A DNA stretch of 36,034 nt from Candidatus Coatesiibacteriota bacterium. Lineage in GTDB: Bacteria; JAFGND01. A model generated the notes under the pieces. The model had not been told where the DNA came from. It was given only the letters and a program-made list of their open reading frames with translations, and did not search any database. The stretch covers positions 1 through 36,034 of the forward strand of contig JAFGND010000060.1 of NCBI GenBank assembly GCA_016927185.1, in the 5' to 3' direction. A program made the translations under genes and the position numbers. Positions 22,873 through 30,626 of the stretch are shown piece after piece (position 1 is the stretch's first letter; every line of letters begins with the position of its first letter).

Positions 22873-25149
22873 ATGAAAAGCAGATATCTTATTTTTTTAT
22901 TATTGCTGGCTGTAAGCTGCAATTTTTTAAAAGGAAAGGAGAAATTCAATCCTCCTCCTCCTCAATCAGAGAAAAAAATGGAGAAGTGGGAGTTTTATCC
23001 TCAAACAAAAGCAGATTCATTATTTGTTGAAGGTTATTATATTCTGTCAGAAAAAACTTACGGAACTGAATCGCCTTCATTCAACTCATTTATTGCAAGA
23101 GCTGAAATAGCTTTATTCAATGGTGATGATAATTCAGCAATAATATATCTTAACAAAGCTCTTAATCAAAAACCAGATTCTTTCGTAAAGTATAGATATC
23201 TTTCTCTACTGCTTGCAAATGAAAAATATGATAGTGCATTAAATTATTTGAGAAATATTCCGGATTCTAAAAGGGACACAATAGAAACCTTTGTATATGG
23301 ATTACTCAATATAAGGCAAAATCCAGCTTTGGCAGCATCCATCTTTGAATATCTTGTTCCTCCAGAAAAACATCCTCTTCTATCATACTGGCTTGCAAAA
23401 TCATATTTGAGATCAGGAGCAATAAAAACTACTGAGAAACTGTATAAATCGGTTAATGATAAGAGAGTCAAGCAGGAAATGAAACGCATGTTATCAAAGC
23501 ATTATCTGGATAATGACAAACCTGACAACGCTAAAGAATTTTTGCCTGACCTGCTTTCCAAATCAGATCAGATAACACTTCAAAGATATTATAAAATAAT
23601 AGGCACTTCACAGGAAAAGAAGAAGATAAATGAGGTTCTTGTTTCAAATTGTAAGGATATCCAGTCTCTCCTATCTGTTATTGAGGAAGATAATTTGACA
23701 GAGAAACAGAAGATAAAAATCGGAAAGATAGCTTGTGAAAACAAAAAAACAGCTGATTATGGAAGAAAGATTATTCAGCAATTCAATAGTGAAACTGATA
23801 AAGACTACTATATTGGAAAAAGCTACTATATTGAAAACAATTTCTCAAAATCACTAGAATTCCTGAAGATCTTCTATGAGAAAAGCAATGATAAGAAATT
23901 GTTGGCAGAGGCACTTTATATGTTGTCTAAGGCAAGCTATAGGACGGGTAAGATAAAGGATTATGTAAGTTATTCCCTGAAGTTAGCTGATAATTATCCT
24001 GAGTCTTCATATGCCTCATCCTCTCTGTTCAGGCTGTGCAAGATGTCCTTGGAGGAGAATAATTTAAGAGACTTGAGGAAATACTCAGAACTTTTTCTCA
24101 GGAGATTTCCAGATTCAAAAGAAGCTCAACAGGTATGGTCATACTATGTTTCCCAGATCTTTTTGGAAAATGACTACCAAGGATTGAAGAAATTCCTGAA
24201 TTCAGATATTTCAATGAAAATCAACCAGTCAGGATCATTTTTCTGGCTTGGAAAGCTAGCCATGACTGAAAAGAGCGAATACAGGGAGTTTTTCAGAAAG
24301 GCAATAGATATAGCTCCATATAGTTATTATGGATACAGATCATATGAGATTTTGAATGGGAAAGAAATCAAAACAACACTCAGGGGGATAAAACTCGAAG
24401 AAAGGAATGAACTTCTAGGATATAAAAATCTGCATGAAGATAAGAGACTTGAATACAGGTTTCTTTATTGGGTTTACCTGGCATGTCCTCCTGATGAAGC
24501 ACAGGTTTTCTCCAATATCCTTCTTTACTGTGATAATGCAAACAAGAAGTCAGTCTATTTCTCTCAGGCAGAAGCCTATCATATAAGGAGAAAATATCGC
24601 CTGGCAAGCAGATCTGCCTATGAATTCAGGAATTTTTTGAAAAAGGAAGATAATATCTACAGAAGAATAATTTATCCTTGCCAATTTTCTATTGAAATAG
24701 ACAATCAATCTAAAGCTTCTTCCTTGAATCCTTTGCTTGTTTTCGCAATAATTAGACAGGAGAGTTTGTTTGATGCTAAGGCTAAATCATCAGCAGGAGC
24801 TCTGGGTTTGATGCAATTATTGCCATCTACTGCAGAATATATTGCAAAAAGAATAAATTTGCAAAAATTTTCATCCAATACAGATCTTTACAAACCTGAA
24901 ATCAATCTGAAACTAGGCTGCATTTATCTGAGTGGGAAACTGAAACAGCATAACGGGAGACTGGAGCAGTGTCTTGCTGGTTATAATGCAGGTTCAAGCA
25001 GGGTGAAAAGATGGGAAAAGGATATACAACCATATGATGAGGATGTTTTCTCTGAAAGAATTCCCTTTCCAGAAACATACAATTATGTAAGAGGAATCTA
25101 CAGAGGAATTATGGTTTATAATTATCTATGGGGGAGTGGGCAAAATTGA
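22873..25149 (+). CDS. Slt70-like lytic transglycosylase lipoprotein
   Basis: 758 residues. A lipoprotein signal (LLLLAVSC, acylated Cys about residue 16) places it at a membrane facing the periplasm. Residues about 60-560 are helical TPR-like repeats resembling the U-shaped part of Slt70. The C-terminal SLT domain has the catalytic Glu630 in IIRQESLFDAKAKSSAGALGLMQLLPST, then the LAGYNAGSSRVKRW block. It cleaves peptidoglycan glycan strands with anhydro-MurNAc formation. The ATG lies 8 bases after the tRNA-Thr gene, leaving no room for a Shine-Dalgarno sequence; no later Met would preserve the signal peptide. The end overlaps the glycosyltransferase start. Confidence 0.93.
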   Translation: MKSRYLIFLLLLAVSCNFLKGKEKFNPPPPQSEKKMEKWEFYPQTKADSLFVEGYYILSEKTYGTESPSFNSFIARAEIALFNGDDNSAIIYLNKALNQKPDSFVKYRYLSLLLANEKYDSALNYLRNIPDSKRDTIETFVYGLLNIRQNPALAASIFEYLVPPEKHPLLSYWLAKSYLRSGAIKTTEKLYKSVNDKRVKQEMKRMLSKHYLDNDKPDNAKEFLPDLLSKSDQITLQRYYKIIGTSQEKKKINEVLVSNCKDIQSLLSVIEEDNLTEKQKIKIGKIACENKKTADYGRKIIQQFNSETDKDYYIGKSYYIENNFSKSLEFLKIFYEKSNDKKLLAEALYMLSKASYRTGKIKDYVSYSLKLADNYPESSYASSSLFRLCKMSLEENNLRDLRKYSELFLRRFPDSKEAQQVWSYYVSQIFLENDYQGLKKFLNSDISMKINQSGSFFWLGKLAMTEKSEYREFFRKAIDIAPYSYYGYRSYEILNGKEIKTTLRGIKLEERNELLGYKNLHEDKRLEYRFLYWVYLACPPDEAQVFSNILLYCDNANKKSVYFSQAEAYHIRRKYRLASRSAYEFRNFLKKEDNIYRRIIYPCQFSIEIDNQSKASSLNPLLVFAIIRQESLFDAKAKSSAGALGLMQLLPSTAEYIAKRINLQKFSSNTDLYKPEINLKLGCIYLSGKLKQHNGRLEQCLAGYNAGSSRVKRWEKDIQPYDEDVFSERIPFPETYNYVRGIYRGIMVYNYLWGSGQN

Positions 25150-26372
25150 AAATCCTGTTTCTTAATCATAATGTGCAGGAATTTGGAACATATTTCAGGG
25201 CTATGGCTATCTCAGATTTTTTTAGCAGGAAAGGTCATTCAATAGATTTCGTGGCTGTATCTAATGACAAGAAACTGAAAACAGTTAAACAGGTAAACGG
25301 TAATACAACTTCTTATTTCACTCCTTCTCTTCCTTTGCTTATGGGAAAAGATGAAGGTTGGGGCTTACTTGAAATACTGGTGCGTTTATCAGTAGTTTTA
25401 TTCAAGAAATATGATATTATTTACTCATTCGATCATAAGCCTAATGTGATTATCCCAGCCCTGCTTCTAAAAAAACGCAACAAGGCGTTTCTAATTGCAG
25501 ACTGGTGCGATTGGTGGGGTAAGGATGGACTACTATCAAGAAATGCAGAGTTAAGGAAATCCATGATTTCTGGCAAACCATATAGACTGCTCAGACATTA
25601 TCTTCAATCAATCCTTGAAAATTTTGAAGAGAAATGGGAGGAGTCAATACCTTTGAAACACGCTGACATGGTTACAACAATATGCAGCGAGCTTATGGAA
25701 AGAGCTTTGAAAGCAGGGATAAGAGAGGAGAATTTATACCTTCTTCCATCTGGAGCAAACATAAAAAAGGTAAATTGTGAGGATAAATACATTTGCAGGA
25801 AAAAACTTGGTTTCAATGTAAACAAGACATTACTAGGTTTTTTGGGCAATTATCATCCAGATATACCTTTTCTCATTAATGCAGCTGATAATGTTTTGAA
25901 AAAAGACAAGGATATTCATCTTATATTGATTACTCCTCACTCCCAGTTCCTCTACAACCAGATAAGAAAGTCACAATACAAAAACAGAATAACTGTCACT
26001 GGCAAGATAAGATTCGATGATCTTTCACCATATCTTGGTATTTGTGACATTCTCTTGCTACCACAAGAGGACAATACTGGTAATAGGGGAAGATTACCCA
26101 ACAAGTTTTGTGATTATATTGCGGCAGGAAGACCTATTGTAGCAACTGATGTAGGAGATGTAGGTAAATATATAAATGAATATGGACTTGGCTATGCAAC
26201 CAAACCGAATGAAGAGGATTTCTCTTCAAAGATAAATGACCTTCTGCAGAACAGGGATGAATGGATAGTAATAGGGGAAAGAGCACGGATAATTGCTGAA
26301 ACTGTTTTGAACTGGGAGAAATTATCAGAGGATTTCTATAATCGTCTTCTGGATTTAAAAATCATTAAGTAG
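25146..26372 (+). CDS. Glycosyltransferase family 4-type protein
   Basis: A GT-B fold glycosyltransferase, 408 residues from the TTG at 25146. This start overlaps the transglycosylase stop as TTGA, has GGGGGAG nine bases upstream, and begins directly with the first strand (KILFLNHN); an ATG at 25128 adds six residues with no well-placed ribosome site. The N-terminal half binds the acceptor. The C-terminal half shows GFLGNYHPDIPFLINAA, VTGKIRFDDLSPYLGICDILLLP and the nucleotide-sugar site GRLPNKFCDYIAAGRPIVATD. Substrates are unknown; a role in envelope polysaccharide or glycolipid synthesis is inferred from context. The tail overlaps the convergent coiled-coil gene by 18 bp. Confidence 0.9.
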   Translation: MKILFLNHNVQEFGTYFRAMAISDFFSRKGHSIDFVAVSNDKKLKTVKQVNGNTTSYFTPSLPLLMGKDEGWGLLEILVRLSVVLFKKYDIIYSFDHKPNVIIPALLLKKRNKAFLIADWCDWWGKDGLLSRNAELRKSMISGKPYRLLRHYLQSILENFEEKWEESIPLKHADMVTTICSELMERALKAGIREENLYLLPSGANIKKVNCEDKYICRKKLGFNVNKTLLGFLGNYHPDIPFLINAADNVLKKDKDIHLILITPHSQFLYNQIRKSQYKNRITVTGKIRFDDLSPYLGICDILLLPQEDNTGNRGRLPNKFCDYIAAGRPIVATDVGDVGKYINEYGLGYATKPNEEDFSSKINDLLQNRDEWIVIGERARIIAETVLNWEKLSEDFYNRLLDLKIIK

Positions 26373-27167
26373 ATTTTCAAGAACTTTGTCTTTATCAATA
26401 ACAGATGTCTGCTTCTTGCTTCTATATGGAGGGATTACTTCCATGATTTTTTTTGTTTCCTCATTCTGGTTTTTATTAGCTTCTTCTGTTGGTAGCTTCC
26501 TGTTTGCACTTTCCAGATTTTCGTCTTGATTTTTTGCCACCTTGTCTTGGTTGTATGTTTCAGTGGCAGGTTTTATGATATATGTAATGCTTTTTTCCCT
26601 GGCTGGAATTTGTTTAAGCAATTCCGAAATCTCGTTAAGGCTTTTTTTCACTTCAATCAATATGTTCTGTTTATTAACTGTTTCCTGATTTGCCAGTTCC
26701 TTCATAATAAAGAGATTATTTATTTCCGTAATCAGGTTTTGATATTTCTTGTTGCTGTTAACTAGTATATCAAGTTTTTCCTTGAGTTCGTTATCTGCAA
26801 TATTACTTGATAAATCTTTTTGCAATATCTCCTTGTCCTTATCAACTATTTCTGCTGCTTCTGAGAATACTCTGGGGATATTTTTCAGCATTCCCTTATC
26901 ACTATTTCTTAGCTTGCTTTTCAGATTGATACTATTGTTCAAAGATTTCTCAACTATATTTAGTAATCTTGATATCTTTGGGAATATTATTTTTACTTCT
27001 GTCTCCGCTTTCCTTATCTCATCAAGTAATTCAGGAAGCAGTGAAGATATTTCATTAATCTGAGGTTTCAAGTTTTCTACTGCCCCTAGCAGGTTTTCTG
27101 TCTTCTCAGTAATTTCAGAAATCTTGTTCTGCCCTATTTTTTTCAATTTTTCTTCTTTCTCTTTCAT
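26355..27167 (-). CDS. Coiled-coil protein of unknown function coupled to GH57
   Basis: About 270 residues, rich in Lys, Glu, Asn and Leu, with no signal peptide. Residues about 1-190 have long heptad-like helices (for example LPELLDEIRKAETEVKIIF and ISELLKQI); about 195-250 is a hydrophilic linker rich in Asn and Gln; the end is a short amphipathic tail DKVLENLLNDF. I do not recognise a family. The tail faintly recalls the CheY-binding C-terminus of CheZ, but the CheZ active-site segment is not seen. The ATG at 27167 is chosen because it overlaps the GH57 stop as ATGA; a GTG at 27176 is also in frame. Confidence 0.75.
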   Translation of the reverse strand: MKEKEEKLKKIGQNKISEITEKTENLLGAVENLKPQINEISSLLPELLDEIRKAETEVKIIFPKISRLLNIVEKSLNNSINLKSKLRNSDKGMLKNIPRVFSEAAEIVDKDKEILQKDLSSNIADNELKEKLDILVNSNKKYQNLITEINNLFIMKELANQETVNKQNILIEVKKSLNEISELLKQIPAREKSITYIIKPATETYNQDKVAKNQDENLESANRKLPTEEANKNQNEETKKIMEVIPPYRSKKQTSVIDKDKVLENLLNDF

Positions 27168-29347
27168 ACTGTCCACATAGAGCTTCCATAATCAAGTGAA
27201 GGTGACTTGAAATTTATATAATCATCAAGAGGAAGCCTTTCAATTGTAACACCGTCCTTTACTATCAGAATGGCAAATGATATAATTTCTTCTGGATTTA
27301 TATCAAGTGAATCAAATGAGGTTTTTATTTCTACTATATCTTCTATTGCAAGATTCGGGAAATTCCTTTCAAGTCTGTATTCATCATGACCAAAAGGGGA
27401 CATTATAGAAAATTCCTGATGTTCTCCTTTAATCAGTTTGAAAATTATGCGTTTTTTATAAGGTTTCAGGAAAATAATATCTACTATATAATTTTTTTCA
27501 AAAACCTGCTTGTTTTCGAAATCCAGTCTGAAGAACAGATTTTCTTTATTGAAGCCGAATCTAGCTTCTTTCAGGATATTAGGTGTCAGTTTTTTCATTG
27601 GACCATAGAAAGATGGTATAATATAACCAGCTAACTCCCATTCATAGAAATTGGTTTGCTTTCCATCAATAACAGGATCTATAAAACCAACTGGATCCTG
27701 TGATGAAATGGTATGTAATGATTTGCAGATTGGTTTACCTAACTCTGCTGGTGGTAATGCATTAACACTTGTATAAACCGTTTTCAAATGCTGCCTGAAC
27801 AGGTAGTCAAATTCAAGATCGTTCTCAGTAGAAAAGTCATCATCATACCACCAGAACCAATCACTTCCTTCTGCAATATATAGTGCATCCCAGGCTTTCC
27901 TTAACTGAGATTCAAGAAGCTCGGGATGGTTGTATTCATAGTTGACAAGGAAATTTCTTGCCCTGCTTAAAAGATTCCATGCATTATTTTCCTCGGATTT
28001 TCCTATCCATATCTCGAAATTATGATTTATCCATGATCCTCTGTATAATTTGCCAAGACTGGTGGCACTTTCCGAGTGCTTTTCTAAATATTCGCTGAAA
28101 GTTATTGTTTCAAGAAATGAGGTTTCTTCAATTATCCTATAAAGACCATTCAGAAAAGCTTCTCCTCCATCATTGAAAGCTTCCCATGGATTTTCTCCAT
28201 CCAGCATAATTGAAACTATTGGTTGATAATCAAAGTTTTTTGTATATTCATGAATATTCTGCATGTGATAAAAGAAATCTTCAAGACTTGTTTCTGCAGT
28301 ATTCCTGGCATATTTAAATCCCATAGAATCAGACAGGAACTTGTCTCTGAAAAAAATGTATATTCTACCGTAATCTTCATTTTCATAAATATATGGTCTA
28401 TAAAGAATATCTCCTTTGTTCCTGAATCCGTCCGAACTGTTATAGAGGATTTCCTCATCTGCCGCCATCCAATTGTATCCATTATTAGATAGAATTGATA
28501 TCATCTCTGGACAGACACCTCCTTCTGGAGGCCAGAAACCATGTGGATTTTCTCCAAAATTCTCGTGGAAAGCATCTTTACCCATTTTTATCTGCTTTTC
28601 AGCATCTTCATATGCACTGAAAGGAGAATCAGGAATTGTAAGAAATGGTTGAGATTCAAGGGCATTTCTGTTATTAATTATTAATGGAATGATTGGATGA
28701 TAAAAAGGAGAACCTGTTATCTCTATTTTTTTTGCTTTAAGGAGTTTTTTGTAAAGAGGTAGCAATTCCTTTATGCACTGTTGCTGCTTTGCAAGGACAA
28801 TGGATTTGTCATTTTCGCTGAATGAACGTCCTTTCTGTATCAATTCCCTCAGGATATCATCTTTCTTGACAAACTCGAATCCAAACCATGCCAAATTGAA
28901 CCAGATCTGCAAATCCCTGAAATCCTGCTCAGTAAATGAACCAAGAATGAAAGTCGGATTAATATTATCAAGAGTAGCACCTCTTTTCTTGAATAATTCA
29001 TCATATCTCGGATATTTTGAAATCATTGTCTGAGGATTCGCCATGAAGAATTTTCGCAAAATGAGTATCTTTTCCTCTATCGATAGTTCTGCAGCAGGTT
29101 TCTGAGATAAAGAAAGGTATTTCTCTTTTACATCATTTTTTGCATAGTCTTTTATTTGGGATATCAATGAGGGAACAAGATTTATCGAAATATTGGTTTT
29201 ATTGAAGTGGGACACCAGGGAAGGTATATCATAGTAGCCTTTGCAGCTGTGAAGCCTTACCCATGGCATTGTATATTCATTTGTGTTAAGATTTTTATAA
29301 TATGGTTGATGCATGTGCCATAGAAAAGCAACATATAGTTTTTTCAT
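27164..29347 (-). CDS. Glycoside hydrolase family 57 (alpha-amylase/amylopullulanase-like)
   Basis: 727 residues, with no signal peptide, so probably cytoplasmic. It opens with the GH57 hallmark FLWHMHQPYY. The catalytic nucleophile Glu275 lies in GFWPPEGGVCPEM and the acid/base Asp383 in SIMLDGENPWEAF; the order and spacing fit the family's (beta/alpha)7 barrel. After a helical domain (about 400-540), residues about 560-727 form a beta-rich C-terminal domain of the kind found after GH57 amylopullulanases. It probably acts on alpha-glucans such as glycogen or starch; the exact specificity (alpha-amylase, pullulanase or branching) is not determined. AAGGA lies upstream of ATG. It is the first gene of a two-gene unit with the coiled-coil protein. 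Confidence 0.9.
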   Translation of the reverse strand: MKKLYVAFLWHMHQPYYKNLNTNEYTMPWVRLHSCKGYYDIPSLVSHFNKTNISINLVPSLISQIKDYAKNDVKEKYLSLSQKPAAELSIEEKILILRKFFMANPQTMISKYPRYDELFKKRGATLDNINPTFILGSFTEQDFRDLQIWFNLAWFGFEFVKKDDILRELIQKGRSFSENDKSIVLAKQQQCIKELLPLYKKLLKAKKIEITGSPFYHPIIPLIINNRNALESQPFLTIPDSPFSAYEDAEKQIKMGKDAFHENFGENPHGFWPPEGGVCPEMISILSNNGYNWMAADEEILYNSSDGFRNKGDILYRPYIYENEDYGRIYIFFRDKFLSDSMGFKYARNTAETSLEDFFYHMQNIHEYTKNFDYQPIVSIMLDGENPWEAFNDGGEAFLNGLYRIIEETSFLETITFSEYLEKHSESATSLGKLYRGSWINHNFEIWIGKSEENNAWNLLSRARNFLVNYEYNHPELLESQLRKAWDALYIAEGSDWFWWYDDDFSTENDLEFDYLFRQHLKTVYTSVNALPPAELGKPICKSLHTISSQDPVGFIDPVIDGKQTNFYEWELAGYIIPSFYGPMKKLTPNILKEARFGFNKENLFFRLDFENKQVFEKNYIVDIIFLKPYKKRIIFKLIKGEHQEFSIMSPFGHDEYRLERNFPNLAIEDIVEIKTSFDSLDINPEEIISFAILIVKDGVTIERLPLDDYINFKSPSLDYGSSMWTV

Positions 29348-29555
29348 TAAGCTATTTATCCTTTTAAAGAATGCATGGAGTTAACTTTTTTGCTATGCAT
29401 CCTTGTCAAGATTTTTATTGAAAACCTTTCTAATCTTTATGCAAAGATAAGCAAAGAGAATTGAAAAAGTAATTCTGATATTGTATTATTCTTAAATGTG
29501 CAAAAGTAATATTGAGAGAAAATTTTCTTGACTATATTTAAAAGGAATTAAAGGC
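29348..29555. promoter_or_regulatory. Divergent intergenic region between GH57 and the cobalamin riboswitch
   Basis: About 208 AT-rich bases with no gene. Toward GH57, a TTGACA (minus, 29409-29404) and an inverted repeat GAATGCAT/ATGCATCC (29369-29376 and 29395-29402, one G-T pair) are seen. Toward the riboswitch, TTGAGA (29512-29517) and TATATT (29533-29538) with a 15-bp spacer could form a promoter starting just upstream of the aptamer. These calls are tentative. Confidence 0.4.
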
Positions 29556-29775
29556 AGGTATTGCATTTAATGGAAGGGAATCCTGTAAAAGCAGGAGCAG
29601 TCCCCGCTGCTGTAATCAGGGACGAACATATGCATATATGCCACGGGAATTCCTGGAAGGCGCATATGTAAGAATGATCTGAAAGCCAGAATACCTTCCT
29701 GAAATGAATTTGCTATCCTTCGGGTGAAAGGGAATAAAATCTTGTTACTCTCTTTTGTCCGATAAAAGAGTGTAA
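29556..29775 (+). ncRNA. Cobalamin riboswitch with RBS-sequestering hairpin
   Basis: The aptamer spans about 29556-29696. Conserved blocks of the B12 element are present: AAGGGAATCC, CCCCGCTGCTGTAA (29602-29615), GGGAC, CACGGGAATTCC followed by GGAAGG, and AGCCAGAATACC (29684-29695). Closing stem AGGTATT (29556-29562) pairs fully with AATACCT (29690-29696); GTCCC pairs with GGGAC; an 8-bp stem ACATATGC (29626-29633) pairs with GCATATGT (29662-29669). Downstream, a hairpin (29745-29756 with 29764-29775) has 11 pairs and one T-T mismatch and includes the AAAAGAG ribosome site and the first base of the start codon. Translational repression on cobalamin binding is the likely mode. Confidence 0.93.
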
Positions 29776-30626
29776 TGAAAAGATTTTTAATTATTTTCTT
29801 TTTAATCATGTTATCCTGCAAAACCAGACAAGCAGAAACACAGGATATCAGGATTATAAGCTTAGTTCCTTCTCTAACACTCACCTGCTATTTCCTTGGT
29901 CTGGATAAAGAGATTATAGCAATTACTGAATATTGCAAATATCCTGAAGCATGGAGAAAGGAAAAATCAAAAATATCTGGTGGCTTGTCTCCCAACCTGG
30001 AAGTAATAGCCTCAATGAAACCTTCCCATGTATTGCTTAGCAACTATCAGGTCTCTTTGAAATCAAAACTTGAAAATCTTGGCATCAAGACAGTAATAAT
30101 TAAACAGATGAGAATAGAAGATGTTTTTGATGCAATAAAAACACTTTCAAAGATTACTGGAAGAACAAAAAGAGGAGAATTCCTGTCGGATTCACTTGAT
30201 ATTTTTATAAAGAAGAATTCTGTAATAAATACTCATAGACTGAAAGTATTAATTGTTGTAAGTCGTGAAATAGATTCCTTGAACAATGTATTTGTAACAG
30301 AATACAAAGGATTTCTCGAAGAATTAATATTCCTGGCAGGTGGAGAGAGTATATTTGGAGATAAACCTCATTCAAGCGGTCCCCTGTCAAAAGAAATCCT
30401 TATTAATATGAATCCTGATGTAATAATTGAGCTTCATCCAGATGAAGACATAAGTACGCGGAAGATTGAGGTAGTAAAAAACGTCTGGAAAGACATTCCT
30501 GATATAAATGCAGTAAAGAAAGGTAATATTTTCATCCTTACTGATTCATATTATGGTCTTCCAAGTCCTAGAATTGGTGAAATACTAGTTGATTTCAAGA
30601 ATATTCTGAAGGAATGCAAGGAATGA
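29775..30626 (+). CDS. btuF: BtuF-like cobalamin ABC transporter substrate-binding lipoprotein
   Basis: 283 residues. A lipoprotein signal ends in IMLSC (acylated Cys about residue 15). The periplasmic binding fold of the BtuF/FhuD group shows RIISLVPSLTLTCYFLGLDKEIIAITEYC, the KISGGLSPNLEVIASMKPSHVLLS block, a central helix, and the C-terminal lobe with FLEELIFLAGGESIFGD, INMNPDVIIEL and VKKGNIFILTD. The immediately preceding cobalamin riboswitch makes corrinoid the likely ligand. The start lies in the riboswitch expression hairpin. BtuC and BtuD genes are not in the window. The stop overlaps the receptor start as ATGA. Confidence 0.88.
   Translation: MKRFLIIFFLIMLSCKTRQAETQDIRIISLVPSLTLTCYFLGLDKEIIAITEYCKYPEAWRKEKSKISGGLSPNLEVIASMKPSHVLLSNYQVSLKSKLENLGIKTVIIKQMRIEDVFDAIKTLSKITGRTKRGEFLSDSLDIFIKKNSVINTHRLKVLIVVSREIDSLNNVFVTEYKGFLEELIFLAGGESIFGDKPHSSGPLSKEILINMNPDVIIELHPDEDISTRKIEVVKNVWKDIPDINAVKKGNIFILTDSYYGLPSPRIGEILVDFKNILKECKE

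Noticed and set aside
26355-27167. CheZ phosphatase
   Set aside because: Only the short tail resembles CheZ; the DFQDLTGQ-type active-site segment is missing and no chemotaxis gene is nearby.
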